NCBI GenBank assembly: GCA_025349905.2
Contig: MU624580.1
Coordinates: forward strand, 1 to 47,199
Origin: Blastocladiella britannica
Lineage: Eukaryota > Blastocladiomycota > Blastocladiomycetes > Blastocladiales > Blastocladiaceae
Direction of reading: 5' to 3'
DNA length: 47,199 nt
The stretch's first letter is position 1; each line of letters starts with the position of its first letter. Positions 33,559 through 44,553 of the stretch are shown piece after piece. Made by a program: the position numbers and the translations under genes. The notes beneath the pieces are model-generated. The model ran no database searches, was not told the DNA's origin, and saw only the letters and a program-made list of their open reading frames with translations.

Positions 33559-35061
33559 ATGATAGACCATGCCGCCTACATTATACTTGCTCGCGCCGCC
33601 GATGCCTCGCACACACCGGAAGAAGCTCTAACGGTGCTGAATGTGCTCCCCAAATCCCGAGCCCCGTCCGTCCTTGCCGCAGTCCTCTCGCGCGGCTTTC
33701 TCCAACATGAGCCGTGGCTCGCCGTCAAGCACGGGCACGGCCTCGCCCTGCTCCCGCACTACCCGTTCCACATTCTATTCGACGCCATCCGCCCTACAAT
33801 TTGCGCTGCTGGAACCCTTGGGTCGATCGCGGCACTCGACCTGTTATGGCAGCTCCTTGGACCACAATCGGCTGCGCGCATGGTGTGGTTCACAGCCTCG
33901 AAACGCAGTATGGTCAATGAAGCAATCAGGCATGGCCATGTGCAAGTATTTGGTTGGGTTTCTCGTGTTGCGAGCGCTGCGGGTATCCCAGTCAAATGGT
34001 CGTCGCTTATTTGGAGTTTTGCGGCCCAGGGAGGACACACAAAAATCATTCACTGGGCGATCGAGCGCGTACCTCACAGAACTTGATTGTTCGGACGCAT
34101 TCCTCTCCACGCGGACCAACGATCCTTCAGTCATGGAGTGGTGGATCGCGTCCCAGCCAATGAGCAGGAGAGCCAGCTTGGCGTATTGTAGTGGTGTGAG
34201 CGGAACCAGGACCAGTTTCCGCCGCAAAGAATGGGCAGTCACCTGGTCCTCACTGTCGCAGCACGTCAAGGCGCAGGATCCCAGTGCCCACGAGCGTATG
34301 GCAGACCGTGTGCAGAGAAGCGATGAGCTAAGATGCGTGTCATGTGCAGCTATGGCTCCGTGCGCACATGTCCTTCTTTGCTCCCACCTCGAATGAAAAG
34401 TCCGAAACGTTTACTGAAAGTTGCAAGTCTTCTGCCCTCGTCATATCTAAAGCGTTCACGCTCGACTTTTTCGATGCCATTTTCCCTGATCTGGACCCGG
34501 CCTTTGTTTCGCCTCCCTTGCACTGATCTTTCGACCATGTTTTGGCGCTGCCGTCGCGCCAATGTTACCGTTGATTCGCTCTTGCCGTTGCAGCCAGGTG
34601 TTTTCGAAAACTGGTTCATGTGCTTCAACCTTCCCTTACTTGAATGGTGGCTGCAAACGCATCTTGCTCATCGCCATCCATTGATCCTTCCCGCTGACGT
34701 GTTGGTGGACAACAACTACAAGTACCGGAAATCTTCATACCGATGGATGCTGGATGCGACTGTCACTCGCAACGTTCCGGTTTTTGTCGAGTCCGCTGTG
34801 GGGCATGTGCCGTACATGCTCCCGCCACCGATTTATGACGATTCTGATGATGATTCTGCTGTTGGTTCGGATGATGAGGATGTGTACACGTTCGCTCATG
34901 ATTCCGAGGACGATTTCGATGATGAGGACGACGGAAATGACACTGGAGGGGAGGAGGTGGAAGATCAAGAGGAGGAACCAGCGGTGGAAGACGATGATGA
35001 GGAGGAGGGAGCGGAGGACGATGAGGACGAAGAAGAGGGTGGGGAGGGAGATGAGAAATAA
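33559..35061 (+). pseudogene. Lineage-specific ankyrin-like gene, frame-disrupted
   Basis: Protein-like sequence runs from ATG 33559 (MIDHAAYIILARAADASHTP) to a TAA at 35059-35061, but in three successive frames: about 33559-34066, 34068-34330, 34332-34526, then back to the first frame until the end. No GT-AG pair explains the shifts. The shift near 34520 lies within DNA whose two sides both align with the relic at 779-1567 (TLDF.AI.PD before, TVDSL..EWWLQ.H after), so one extra base there is the simplest cause. Trp-rich repeat-like segments and a very acidic C-terminal tail are typical of the family. It is either a pseudogene with several small indels or an intact gene spoiled by sequencing errors. 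Confidence 0.5.
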
Positions 35062-35148
35062 AAGTTTTATCGTCATTTCTCAAGAACACAAATGTTGGCA
35101 AACGATACTTGCATATTCAATTCAGGACCGGTAGCATGGCACGGCTGG

Positions 35149-38100
35149 TCACTTCCTATCCGACTTTTCAACCACATGCGCCGCCCCAACATCCTCCGTC
35201 AACTTGGCGCGCACGCACTCTCCACTCCCAACCACAAACGTCGTGAGATCCGCCATGGCCAGCTGGACTGACCGCGCGAGCTCCACCAGCTGGCTGCCCG
35301 TAAGCACCCCATATTCATCGTCCAGTGGTGCGCCATCGCCAGTGCCGCCATGATCTGCACGTAATGCGCGATCGCGCAACAGTTCGAGCGCCGGCATCAT
35401 GGCGTCAAAGAACGGGAGCGTCATGTTGTACAGCGGGACCTTGTCGATGGTTCGCAGCAGCTTGGCTAGGGCCGGATCTTCAACATCGTTTTCTGGGTCG
35501 GTATCTCGAGTGGGCGATGGAGGTGGCGGTGGGATCTTGGTCTCAGCAAACACTCGCACCGCGTCCTTGATCGCGCGAATACATACTGGCCGCGCGGCCA
35601 CCGCTGTCCGGTTGGCGGGAACGTTGGCGGGAACCTGGAACGCGGCCGATGCCGCGATCCGCAGCTTCGTTACACCAAGCGACCCATCCGATTTTTGGCC
35701 CAGCAACGCCCGCGCCATGGCCTCCACCCTGTTCCCAGCGACCTCTATTTCCCGCACGCACGTGACCGCGTGGTTGGCCGCCGCAATCACCGTCCATGGC
35801 GCAAACACAGCGCGGGACACGCCCTGCCACTTGGCGACAGCCGACCCGAGCTCGGGCCACAGCCCACGGATCCATCCGTCGCGCAGCTCGGACACCAGTT
35901 GAGGTACGCGGTACAGGGCGTTGGGTGCCAAGTCGAGCTCGTCGGGCCGCAAGGAGTACAGCGCGTCGGCCACAGATCCGATGTGGTCGGGCAAGTCAAT
36001 GGCGCGCTGGGTGTACCGGTGGGCGCGGGTGCGGGAGCGCCAGAGGGTTAGGACGGCGCGCTGGATTCGGCGTGATGAAAGAACATCGGCTTGGTGACGC
36101 AATGATTCATCGTCGTTGTGGGTGGTGGTGGGGTGTGATCGGCGCGCGCGTTTGGTGGCACTGGGGAGCATGCCATTGCGCATGTGGGCCTGGTCGGTAT
36201 CGGTAGCCGAGGTGTCGACGAGCGATGGGATAGGGTCGGTCGACCGGCGCCGCTTGGTCCGGCTCGTAGAGGGCGGGGTCGCTGACGCGGATGCGGACAC
36301 TGCAATATCGGCCAGGGTCACACGTGGCAGACTCGGCGGCTGCGGCGGGTTCCCCGCCTCGTGTGTGGGTTCGGCTGCGTCGTCTGCACTCGCATCACTT
36401 GTCGTGTCAGGTTCTTGATCGGGTGCAAGTTCTTGAACCACTTCAACTTGGTCTTGAGGAGGCGCAGCCAGTGGTTGATGGATCGGAGCCGCTGCTGCCG
36501 TCGGTGGAGCGGGAACAACAGCCGCAGTGGATGGCAAGGGAGGAGGAATAGCAGGTACGGGCATGGGAGGGACGACAAATGGTTGAAACGTAAACTGAGA
36601 GGGGAGCGCTGGCGGTGCAGGCACATGAGGTTGCTGGGTATTAGAAATGGGAGCGGTAGCGGTGGTAACAGCAGTCGTTGTGACGATGGGAGGGAATGTG
36701 AAACCGCGGGGCAAGGGTGGTGGGAACTGGGTAGGTGGTGCAAAAGGCTGGAATGTGATCCCTTGACTGCTACCATTGAACAGTGTCGTCGTTGGCGGCG
36801 TAGGCGGTGGTGGTGGTGGAGGCGCAACCGCTTGGGGACTGGGCTGCGGCACGGGGAATGTAAATCCACTCGGCGCAAAAGGGGCGAATGGCGGCACAGG
36901 TGTCGTCACGGCAGCAGCAGCAGCAACAGTGCTAGAGGGAGGGTTGTTAAATGCAAACCCGTTCGAAGGTGGCGGTGGCACAGTGGCAAAACCAGAAAGA
37001 ACCGATGACACTGTCAGACCATTGGAAACAGGAGGCACGCCAGCACCCAGCTCGATTCCAGGTCCATCGTGTCCAGTGCGAATAAAATGCGACGGACTAA
37101 ACCCAGCAGCAGCGTTCAACCGAAAGTCCATGAACTGCGGCCGCATTTTGGTCGACTCGGGCTTGGTCAGGTGAATATCGGTATCCTCGAACCCGCAGTC
37201 GCGGTGAAACTCGACCACCTCGGACCCCCTCGAGTCCGGGTCCCCAGTCGGAAACACTTTGAACACGGCACAGAATGCGCGGGCCTGGGCGGCATCCGCA
37301 AACCGCAGCGTGGCCACCAGATCGCCCATGCCCATGAGCGTCAGCACCGTTGGCCGGTCGCGGATCTTGTGACCCGAAAGCACCATGTCGCGGAGCGCGT
37401 CACGGCGCACGCGGTCCAAGTGTAACGCGGCGGCAGCGGCAATGCCTAGTGGGGCGACACGCATGGCGGCCATGAATCGCGAGACATCGACTGCGCGCGC
37501 GCCTTGAGCGTGTAAGAGCGAGTGCGAGAGGATCGGGGCAACGCGGGTGGCGGCGCGCAAGTACGCGTTGTTGGTGGGGACATTGCGCGCGTCGTGCGCG
37601 AGCAGGCGGTCCATGCGGCCCGCTATGCCGCAGTACAGGATCGTATCGTAGCAGCGGAACTCGAACTCGTTGGGCGAGCTGCCGGGTGACATGGAGTAGT
37701 GGTCCAGCAATGACGAGAGGGCTTTATGAATGTCTTGTTGAGTAAAAATTAACATGAAAAAATAAAAGTCATAACGGACCAGCGTTGAGTCGGCTCACGT
37801 CCTGCATCCAGTCCATGGCGTCTGGCCGCAACAGAAAGCTGACCAAATGGAACCGAACGGCCTGCTCGTAGAGCGAGATGGCCATTGGGCCCCATGTTTG
37901 CTGTGTCCACGAGTCGCGCAGCCCGGCGCGAATGCGATCGGCCACGAACTTGTAGGCGCTGGCGAACCCCACTTCGTCCACGATGGTTAAAAGGTGATCA
38001 AAGGTATCCTATTGGTTCCTTTTTGTCGATATTGAATGCGGGATAGGTATGTTTCTGCATCGATGAATGCGGCAGAGACAAAGAGGATAAGACGGACCCG

Positions 38101-38887
38101 CAGCGCTTCGGGTGTCCGAAGCTCGCCGGGGTGCTGTAGCTCGCCCGCCGACGACCGCGTAAACTTTTTCACGAACCGATCAAAGCACGGGTTGCCTGCT
38201 CTGTCCTGTATATATATTTATGGTTATTTCAATTCTATTCAACCAAAAAAAAAAAAAAAAGAGGGAGGTATACGGACCAGTTCAAACGAGTCTAACTCGC
38301 GCATCGTGATCCGGCGCAGGTACTCGTAGCGCGAGCACTTTGTGGTGCACTGTCCGACGAGGTGGCCCTCGGACATGGACTTTTTTCGATCCTTTTCGGC
38401 GGTATAGTACTCTTCGTGTTCGCGTTTGAGCTGTACACCAAACGAGGGATACGTTAGCGGACAAAGAAAGCTATAGAAGAAAAAGCGATCTTACCCGCTC
38501 GTAGTCAGCGAGATCGGCGGGAGTGAGGCCAGTATTGGCATTGTCGGCGTCGCGGGCAGCAGCCGTAGTGGCCGCCACCGTGGCAGCACCAGGACCAGAA
38601 CCATTTGAGCCAGAACTAGCACCACCACCACCGGGGATAAAGGGAGCGGCAGCCACGTTCAAGGTAGAGGAGCCAGTGCTGCCAAACGATCCGAACGAGC
38701 CCGAGCGTGGCAGCGCGTGCTTTGCCTGATGAAGATGGCCAGCGGGGTTGAGGCGGCCCGACAGAGGGTTGGACGATGGCAAGAGCGCGTTATTGCGGAC
38801 GGTAGCTCCGCCACTGTTGTTTCTGGGCAGGCGTGGAGGTGGGCGCGTGCCTCCCTGCTGCTGCTGTTGCCGTTGTTGTTGGCTCAT
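35149..38887 (-). CDS. SAC3: Sac3/GANP-family protein, TREX-2 mRNA export complex
   Basis: Five exons: 38887-38495, 38430-38278, 38205-38098, 38008-37780 and 37733-35149, giving 1155 residues. The Sac3/GANP helical domain spans about 165-460: CSRYEYLRRITMRELDSFEL, TPEALR-DTFDHLLTIVDE, AYKFVADRIRAGLRD, FHLVSFLL, then SPNEFEFRCYDTILYCG and SGFE-type ends. Sac3 is the scaffold of TREX-2, linking transcription sites to the nuclear pore. A Gln/Gly/Ser-rich N-terminus precedes the domain. After it, about 525-700 is Pro-rich with repeated GFTFP/FTFQPF units resembling nucleoporin FG repeats. The C-terminal third is helical and has a KRRR cluster. Three of the four introns start GTCCGT. The first ATG pair with the next gene is only 86 bp apart. 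Confidence 0.82.
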
Positions 38888-38973
38888 TTTTCTTCTTCGG
38901 CTTGATGTGAAGAGCTTTTTGCCTCTCTTTCGTTAACACCAAAACCCCTCCCTGCTCACTCATAAACAAAACG

Positions 38974-40649
38974 ATGCTGCAACAACTCCAGGACCAAGTC
39001 GACCTGGCTGAGCTCCAGTCCGCGGTGGCCGCTGTCTCGGTGCCCGAGGACCGTCTGGCCGAAATCCAGGCTCTGTCGGACCCCGACCAGCTCAAGGCGC
39101 TGCTTCTCGACGCTTACGCCACCATTGCCGCCAAGGAGCGTGGTACGTTACTTTTTTTTCTAACCTTACTTACCAAGACCACTGACAACCAACCATATGG
39201 AAAAGACCTCGTCCTCGCCGCCCAGATCGGCCAATCGCTGCTCGACGCCAACAACGACCTCCGCGCCGCCCTGCTGGAGGCAGAGACGTCAGCCCCGGCC
39301 CGCTTTGCGTCGCACACGCGCGCGCAGATGGCCGCTGCTGCCGATGCGGCGGGCGATGATGCGGCCGCGGGTCTGTCGGACCTGGCGGCGCACGCGCGCG
39401 ACCTCGAGTTCCGCGTCGACGCTCTGGACCGCGAGCTGCGCGAGACCCGCGCCACGCACCGCCGCGAGGCCAAGCAGCTGGCGGTCGAGTTGGACCGCGA
39501 GCGCGCGCGGGCCGAGCAGCACGAGCAGCGCGCGGCCGACCTGGCCGCCGCCCGCGACAAGCTGGCGCGCGACGCCGTCGACTTGAAGGCCAAGATGACC
39601 ACGGGCGCGCGTGACGCGGACGCGGACGCTGCGGCTACTGCCCAGGAACTGGAGGCGCTGGTGTCCGAGCGCGACACGCTGGCCGAGGCCAACGGGTACT
39701 TGGCGCGGCAGCTGGCGTCGGCCGTCACCAAGGCCGACGACGCCACGTCGCTGCTCGAGGCCCGGGAAAAACAGGTGGCCGAGTTTGCCGACCTGCAAGA
39801 GTCGTGGAAGTACCAGGCCAAGCACATTGTCGAGCTGCGCGAGCTCATTGACGAGCAGCGCGTGCGCATCGCCAAGCTGTCGGGCGCCGCTGACGCCAAC
39901 GCTACTTCGGGCATGCGTGCGGTCCCGCAGACCCGCTCCTCCGAGATTGCGGTCGAAAAGTCGCACACATCGCTCATTTCCGAGCTCGAGGCCGTCTGGG
40001 TCAAGGAGCACGGCGAGCCCAAGTCGGGGTTCACTTCTCTGCTTGACGTACGTCTCAGCTTTTCCTTTTTTTTTGTTGTGGAATATCCCGCTCAACCTTC
40101 CGTGTGTGCTGCACAACAAAGAAGGGGTGCAACTGCATGGCCGACAACACGTCCTCACCATCCGTGTTTCTCACAGGGTATGCGCGGCATGCTTCTCAAC
40201 AACTGAGCGAAACGGGCAAGGTGCTCCGGCACGCGTCGTCGTCGTCGTCGCTCCCGCCGCCGTTGATTCGTCACCGTCGGCGCACCGGCTCTCCCTCTCT
40301 TTCCTCCGATACATCTTTTCCGTCGTCCTCTTCTTCAACTCCTCACCTCCCGCTCCTTATTTCTCCATTTTCTCCTTCTTCTCTTTCTCGTGTACCGACC
40401 CAGATACCAGCACCCGCCCCATCCGCCGCTGCTGCTTTCGCGGCCACCATCACTGCCCCGCATGTACAGTTCCATCCCCCTCATCACTCCTCCCCGCGGC
40501 GACAGCAACGATCCGGCCTGGTGGTGTGGCGCATTCAGCTCGTGGTGGCGGCCCAGTGGGCGGTCGTCAAGGCATGTCTGCGCTTGGTGTTGGTGTTTCT
40601 TGCCGTGACCATTTGTCCGTGTTTCTTGCACCGTGTGTCCACCATGTAA
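38974..40649 (+). CDS. Coiled-coil motor-adaptor-like protein (TRAK/HAP1-type CC1 box) with C-terminal membrane anchor
   Basis: Three exons, 38974-39142, 39206-40047 and 40221-40649, give 479 residues. The first junction creates ERDLVLAAQIGQSLLDANND (from residue 55), very like the CC1-box/HAP1-N segment (AAxxG) that binds dynein light intermediate chain in TRAK, HAP1 and BICD-type adaptors. A heptad-rich coiled coil follows (about 85-330). The C-terminus is Ser/Pro-rich, then ends in a hydrophobic stretch (455-473, LRLVLVFLAVTICPCFL) and six residues, a tail-anchor layout. The last acceptor is a choice. AAG at 40220, after a CTGAG branch-like site, gives this form. CAG at 40176 gives a 346-residue form ending GMRGMLLNN without the anchor. 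The function is inferred: linking an organelle to microtubule motors. Confidence 0.65.
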
Positions 40650-40737
40650 TCTGCTTTTTCTTTTCATTTCGAAGGTGTCCCAAGTAGGGCGAGTGGTCGG
40701 ACTGATTGATATATTTGTAAATGGAGTTCGTATCGAC

Positions 40738-41353
40738 TCACTCCATGGCAATGATGCGCGGCGACCCGGTCCCGGACCCAGCGGCCGAAATGACTTCAAT
40801 CGAGTCGTCCATGTGCTCGCTCACCTGCTGCTCCCCCGGCGTACTGGCAGATGGAGGAGACGGCGGCGGCGGCAAGGACCGGCGCGGTTGCTGCATGAAT
40901 CCGAACCGCTCGGCAACCCACACGCCCGCACGCACCGTCTTGAGCGACACGTACGCGACCGAAATGAGCGCGGTGGTGCCCATCACGACGCGGCCCGTGA
41001 GGCGCGACCGGTAGATGATCGAGTCCACTTTCTCCTGTGGGGCGACTAGCAGAGCCGCTCGGTACCCGTAGGGGGTCTTGTACATGATGTACGAGGTGGC
41101 GGCGGTCAGAGACGCGACCAGGAGCTTGCCGATGGCGCCGCCCTATGTTTTGCCTCATTAGAGTCCATTACTTTTTTCTTCTGGCGAAAGTAGAACGCAC
41201 AACGGCCTTGCCAATGCCCCTGCCGACGCCGTCGAGGAATGCGCGGAACCACGACGGTGTCGGTTTCTCGACCGCACTTGAGCTCGAGGTCGTCGTTGTG
41301 AAGGTAGCAGTCGTCGTCGGTTTGCGGGCGGCGTGGCGGCTATCGCGAGGCAT
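40738..41353 (-). CDS. Small predicted membrane protein, unknown family
   Basis: Two exons (41353-41201 and 41142-40738) give 185 residues. The N-terminus is basic and Ser/Thr-rich (MPRDSRHAARKP) and could target mitochondria. The join reads GVGRGIGKAV-GGAIGKLLVASL. Two hydrophobic segments are visible, about 57-72 (LLVASLTAATSYIMY) and about 107-125 (VVMGTTALISVAYVSL), separated by a basic loop. The C-terminal tail is polar and Pro/Ser-rich. I do not recognise a family. It is convergent with the coiled-coil gene (88 bp between stops) and divergent from protein disulfide isomerase. Confidence 0.6.
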
Positions 41354-41465
41354 CTTGTTTTCTTCTTTTGAAGAGACTCCAACACATTGTCAAAAACTAC
41401 TCTCATTCCAATCCCATTTCCCTCGTTCCTCCACTGCTCTGGCTTGGGGATGGACGAGAGTTGGA

Positions 41466-41475
41466 CATAAAAAGG
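41466..41475 (+). promoter_or_regulatory. TATA-like box before PDI
   Basis: CATAAAAAGG lies about 190 bp before the PDI ATG and would imply a leader of about 160 nt. Confidence 0.3.
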
Positions 41476-41512
41476 GTGGAACACCCAAAACACTCAAGCG
41501 TACTACGCGAAG

Positions 41513-41522
41513 TGACACGTCA
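41513..41522 (-). promoter_or_regulatory. Candidate UPR element upstream of PDI
   Basis: Read on the minus strand this is TGACGTGTCA, which contains TGACGTG, the core bound by XBP1/Hac1-type bZIP factors. It lies about 140 bp before the start of an ER chaperone gene, a place where such control is expected. Support is by motif and position only. Confidence 0.3.
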
Positions 41523-41661
41523 AGAAGTCATGCGATCAAGCGGGTGTGCAAGGGAAAACGCGTCCATCCAGTCCCCAAAGCCCAACCTCTCTTTCAAGTC
41601 CGCACGACAGTCGTGAGCCCGATCCTCTTTTTTTTTTCCTCGCCCACAACCATCTCTTATT

Positions 41662-43763
41662 ATGAAGCTTCTTCCGCTCATTGTTGCGCTGGTCGCCACG
41701 CTCGCCACCTCCTCCGGTGTGCGTGCCGAGGACGCTGCTGCCGCTGCCGCTGTCTCGGCCGACTCGGACGTGCTGACCCTGACTGAGGCCAACTTCAAGT
41801 CCTCGGTCGACCCCGAGAAGCTGGTGCTGGTCGAGTTTTATGGTATTTTTCTTATTTGTTTCTTGCAAAAATGGGCGTGCACTCATTTCGACTCTCCAAA
41901 ACGACCCGTGAAACATATATGCAAATAGCTCCCTGGTGTGGTACGTGGCCGTCGCCGTCCTCTATATGATTTTGTGTCGAGTGGTTGCGCTGATCAAAGC
42001 AAAAAATTTATGAACACACAGGCCACTGCAAGCAGCTCGCGCCCGAGTACGAAAAGGCTGCCACGGCGCTCAAGCCCGACGGCATCAAGCTGGCCAAGGT
42101 GGACTGCCCGGCCAACGCCGATCTGTGCTCCGAGTACAAGATCGAGGGGTACCCGACCATGAAGATCTTCCGCGAGGGCAAGGTTGGCGCGTACAACGGT
42201 GGCCGGACTGAGGATACCATCATTGGATACATGCGCAAGTACGCTCCTTTACCTTTTTTGTCAAGGGTGGTGGCGACGCCACGTAAGCAACGAACGCGAC
42301 AAACGTTTGCTGCGAGACAAAAAAAACTGACAAATCAACTTAGGCAATCCCTCCCCGCCCTGTCGACCATCTCGGCCGCGCAGGTGGCCGATTTCGCCGA
42401 AAAGGACCGGTACGTGGTGATTGGGTACATTCCCGAGGGCCACGCGGACGCGACCAAGGCGCTCGAGACGGTGGCCAACCAGCTGCGCGACGACCACGTG
42501 TTTGCGGTCACCTCGGATAAGGCCGCGCTCCCCGCCCTGGGCTTGCAAGACGCGTCGGTGCCTGCGGTGGTGGCGCTGCGCAAGTTTGACGAGCCCATGA
42601 TCACGTTGATCTCGGGGTCCGCCATCACTGCCGAGGACCTGACGGCGGCGGTCAAGCGCGAGTCGATGCCCACCATGGACGAGGTGTCGCCCGCCAACTA
42701 CATGAAGTACATTGAGGACGGCAAACCCATGGCGTTCTTCTTTTACTCGACGGCCGAGGAGCGCGCGCTCATTGGCCCGAAGATCGAGGCCGTTGCTCGC
42801 AACTACAAGGGCAAGTTCAACTTTGTGTACTGCGACTCGGCCAAATTCGGCGGCCACGCGCAGACCATGAACCTCAAGGAACAGTGGCCCGCGTTCGGCG
42901 TGTCCAAGGTCGATGAGAACCTCAAGTGGCCGTTTGACCAGACCAAGGAGATCACCGAGGCCGCCATTGCCGAGTTTATCGCTGACATTGACTCGGGCAA
43001 GCTCGAGTCCAGTATCAAGTCGGAGCCGATCCCGGCCGAGCAGCCCGACGCCGTGATCACGGTCGTGGGTCACTCGTTCAAGGATGTTGTTCTGGATACG
43101 AAGAAGGACGTGTTTGTTGAGTTTTACGGTGCGTTGTTCCTTTATTTTTTTTTGTGATTTGACTGACAGCTTTGTGTGTTGTTTTTGACAGCCCCATGGT
43201 GTGGACACTGTACGATCGTCTCATTTTATTATGGTATTTTGCCAGACTGACACTCTTTTCTTTTCATTTTGTCCTCCTCTTTTTGCGATCCACAGGCAAG
43301 AAGATGTACGTTCATTCCTATCTGCTTCACGCACATAAACGCAACATACTCACTAAACTGAATATATAAAAACAGCGCCCCGACCTGGGAGAAGCTCGCG
43401 GCTGGCCTCAAGGACCAGGCCGACAAGGTGGTGATTGCCAAGATGGACGGCACCGAGAACGATCTGCCGGCCGACGCCATGACCCGCATTGAGGGCTTCC
43501 CGACCATCAAGTTGTTCCGCGCCGGCGACAACGAGGGCGTCTTGTACAACGGCGACCGCACCATCGAGGACTTTGCGCAGTTCCTGGCCAAGAACGCCAA
43601 GTATGTTTTGATTTTTTTTTTTTGATTTTTTTTCCATGTGGTAGTGCTGAGGTACTCATACGTGTTACGCAGGAACACCATCGACACCAAGTTCCTGGCC
43701 GATATCACCCCCGACTCGGAGGAGGAGGGCACGCCCGCGGAGGAGGCGCACTCGGAGTTGTAA
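41662..43763 (+). CDS. PDI1: Protein disulfide isomerase
   Basis: Eight exons: 41662-41842, 41929-41940, 42022-42238, 42344-43128, 43192-43209, 43296-43305, 43376-43600 and 43673-43763, giving 512 residues. A signal peptide (MKLLPLIVALVATLATSSG) leads to thioredoxin domain a, with VEFYAPWCGHCKQLAPEY (CGHC at 64-67). Two redox-inactive middle domains and domain a' follow (APWCGHCKKIAPTW, CGHC at 402-405). The C-terminus is acidic and ends HSEL, an HDEL-type ER retrieval signal. The enzyme forms and shuffles disulfides in the ER lumen. Both active sites are split by introns: exons 2, 5 and 6 are 12, 18 and 10 nt. In both domains the intron before the active site falls at the same place and phase (VEFY, then one base). 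Confidence 0.95.
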
Positions 43764-44553
43764 AACAAATATGGCATTTTTTTTTATTCTTTTGGTTGAT
43801 GCCTTTTTTATGTGTGGACTATGTATACTCATTCTTTCCTATTTCACGGTTGTGTGAGAATGGGCCCGATGTTCCATTGACTCCAATTTTCGCGTTGGAG
43901 TTAACCGGAGCCGCTGCTTCGCCGCTTATCCGCGCCAGCTCTGCTCTTGCGGCGCGCCTTTAAATACGCAATATTGTCCTCGTCCCCGCTTGATCGCACT
44001 CAAAGTAAAAAACAGTTATACCAGGCTAGCGGCCCGACACACCCACCGTCCAACCACCCCTGGTACATATTGTATTCTTCTGGCATTAGCTGTCGTATTC
44101 AATTTGGAGCTAACGAAATATCATAAAAATCGCTTCGATTGCTCAGGATCGCAACCTTGCACCGTTGCGAGGGGTGGTCGGCATTGAAACCAACCAATGG
44201 CTGGTCGCAATATCCCTATGTCCGGCATGATGATTCAATGTCAAGCCCGCCAGCTACCATGACCCTGCGACTGGGGAGGGGACTCACCTCCTGGTTCCAC
44301 AAAATTGGCCGATTTTTTTTTTTTTTTTTCAGCGTCCAGTGGTTGGTTGTATGGATACTTCGCGCTGCAGTGGGATATATTCGTATACCCTGCATTTGGT
44401 ACGCTGGCTTCCTCGCATGGTCAAATTCACCTCTTCCAAGCTTACTTTTTGTTGCTTTTGCAAGCGAGGATGGCGCGATCCCAGCATTCGCCGCCGGTCT
44501 CAAGGACGCAGCAGGAAATATGCAGTCGCAGGCCGGTCACGTCGATGCCCGGG

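Larger units (their letters stand above)
41354..41661. other. Divergent promoter region, 308 bp (membrane protein / PDI)
   Basis: A head-to-head spacer. It contains a TATA-like box and a candidate unfolded-protein-response site on the PDI side (both listed). A T9 run lies just before the PDI start. Confidence 0.5.

Noticed and set aside
34067..34140. Intron to explain the first frame change of the broken gene
   Set aside because: GTACCT at 34067 finds no acceptor that restores the downstream frame at a plausible length.
39114..40034. 306-codon minus-strand frame opposite the coiled-coil gene
   Set aside because: A Ser/Ala/Arg-rich antisense frame produced by GC3 bias; the plus strand has the CC1 box and heptads.
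42261..43208. 315-codon minus-strand frame opposite PDI
   Set aside because: Antisense to certain PDI coding sequence, with no recognisable domain.
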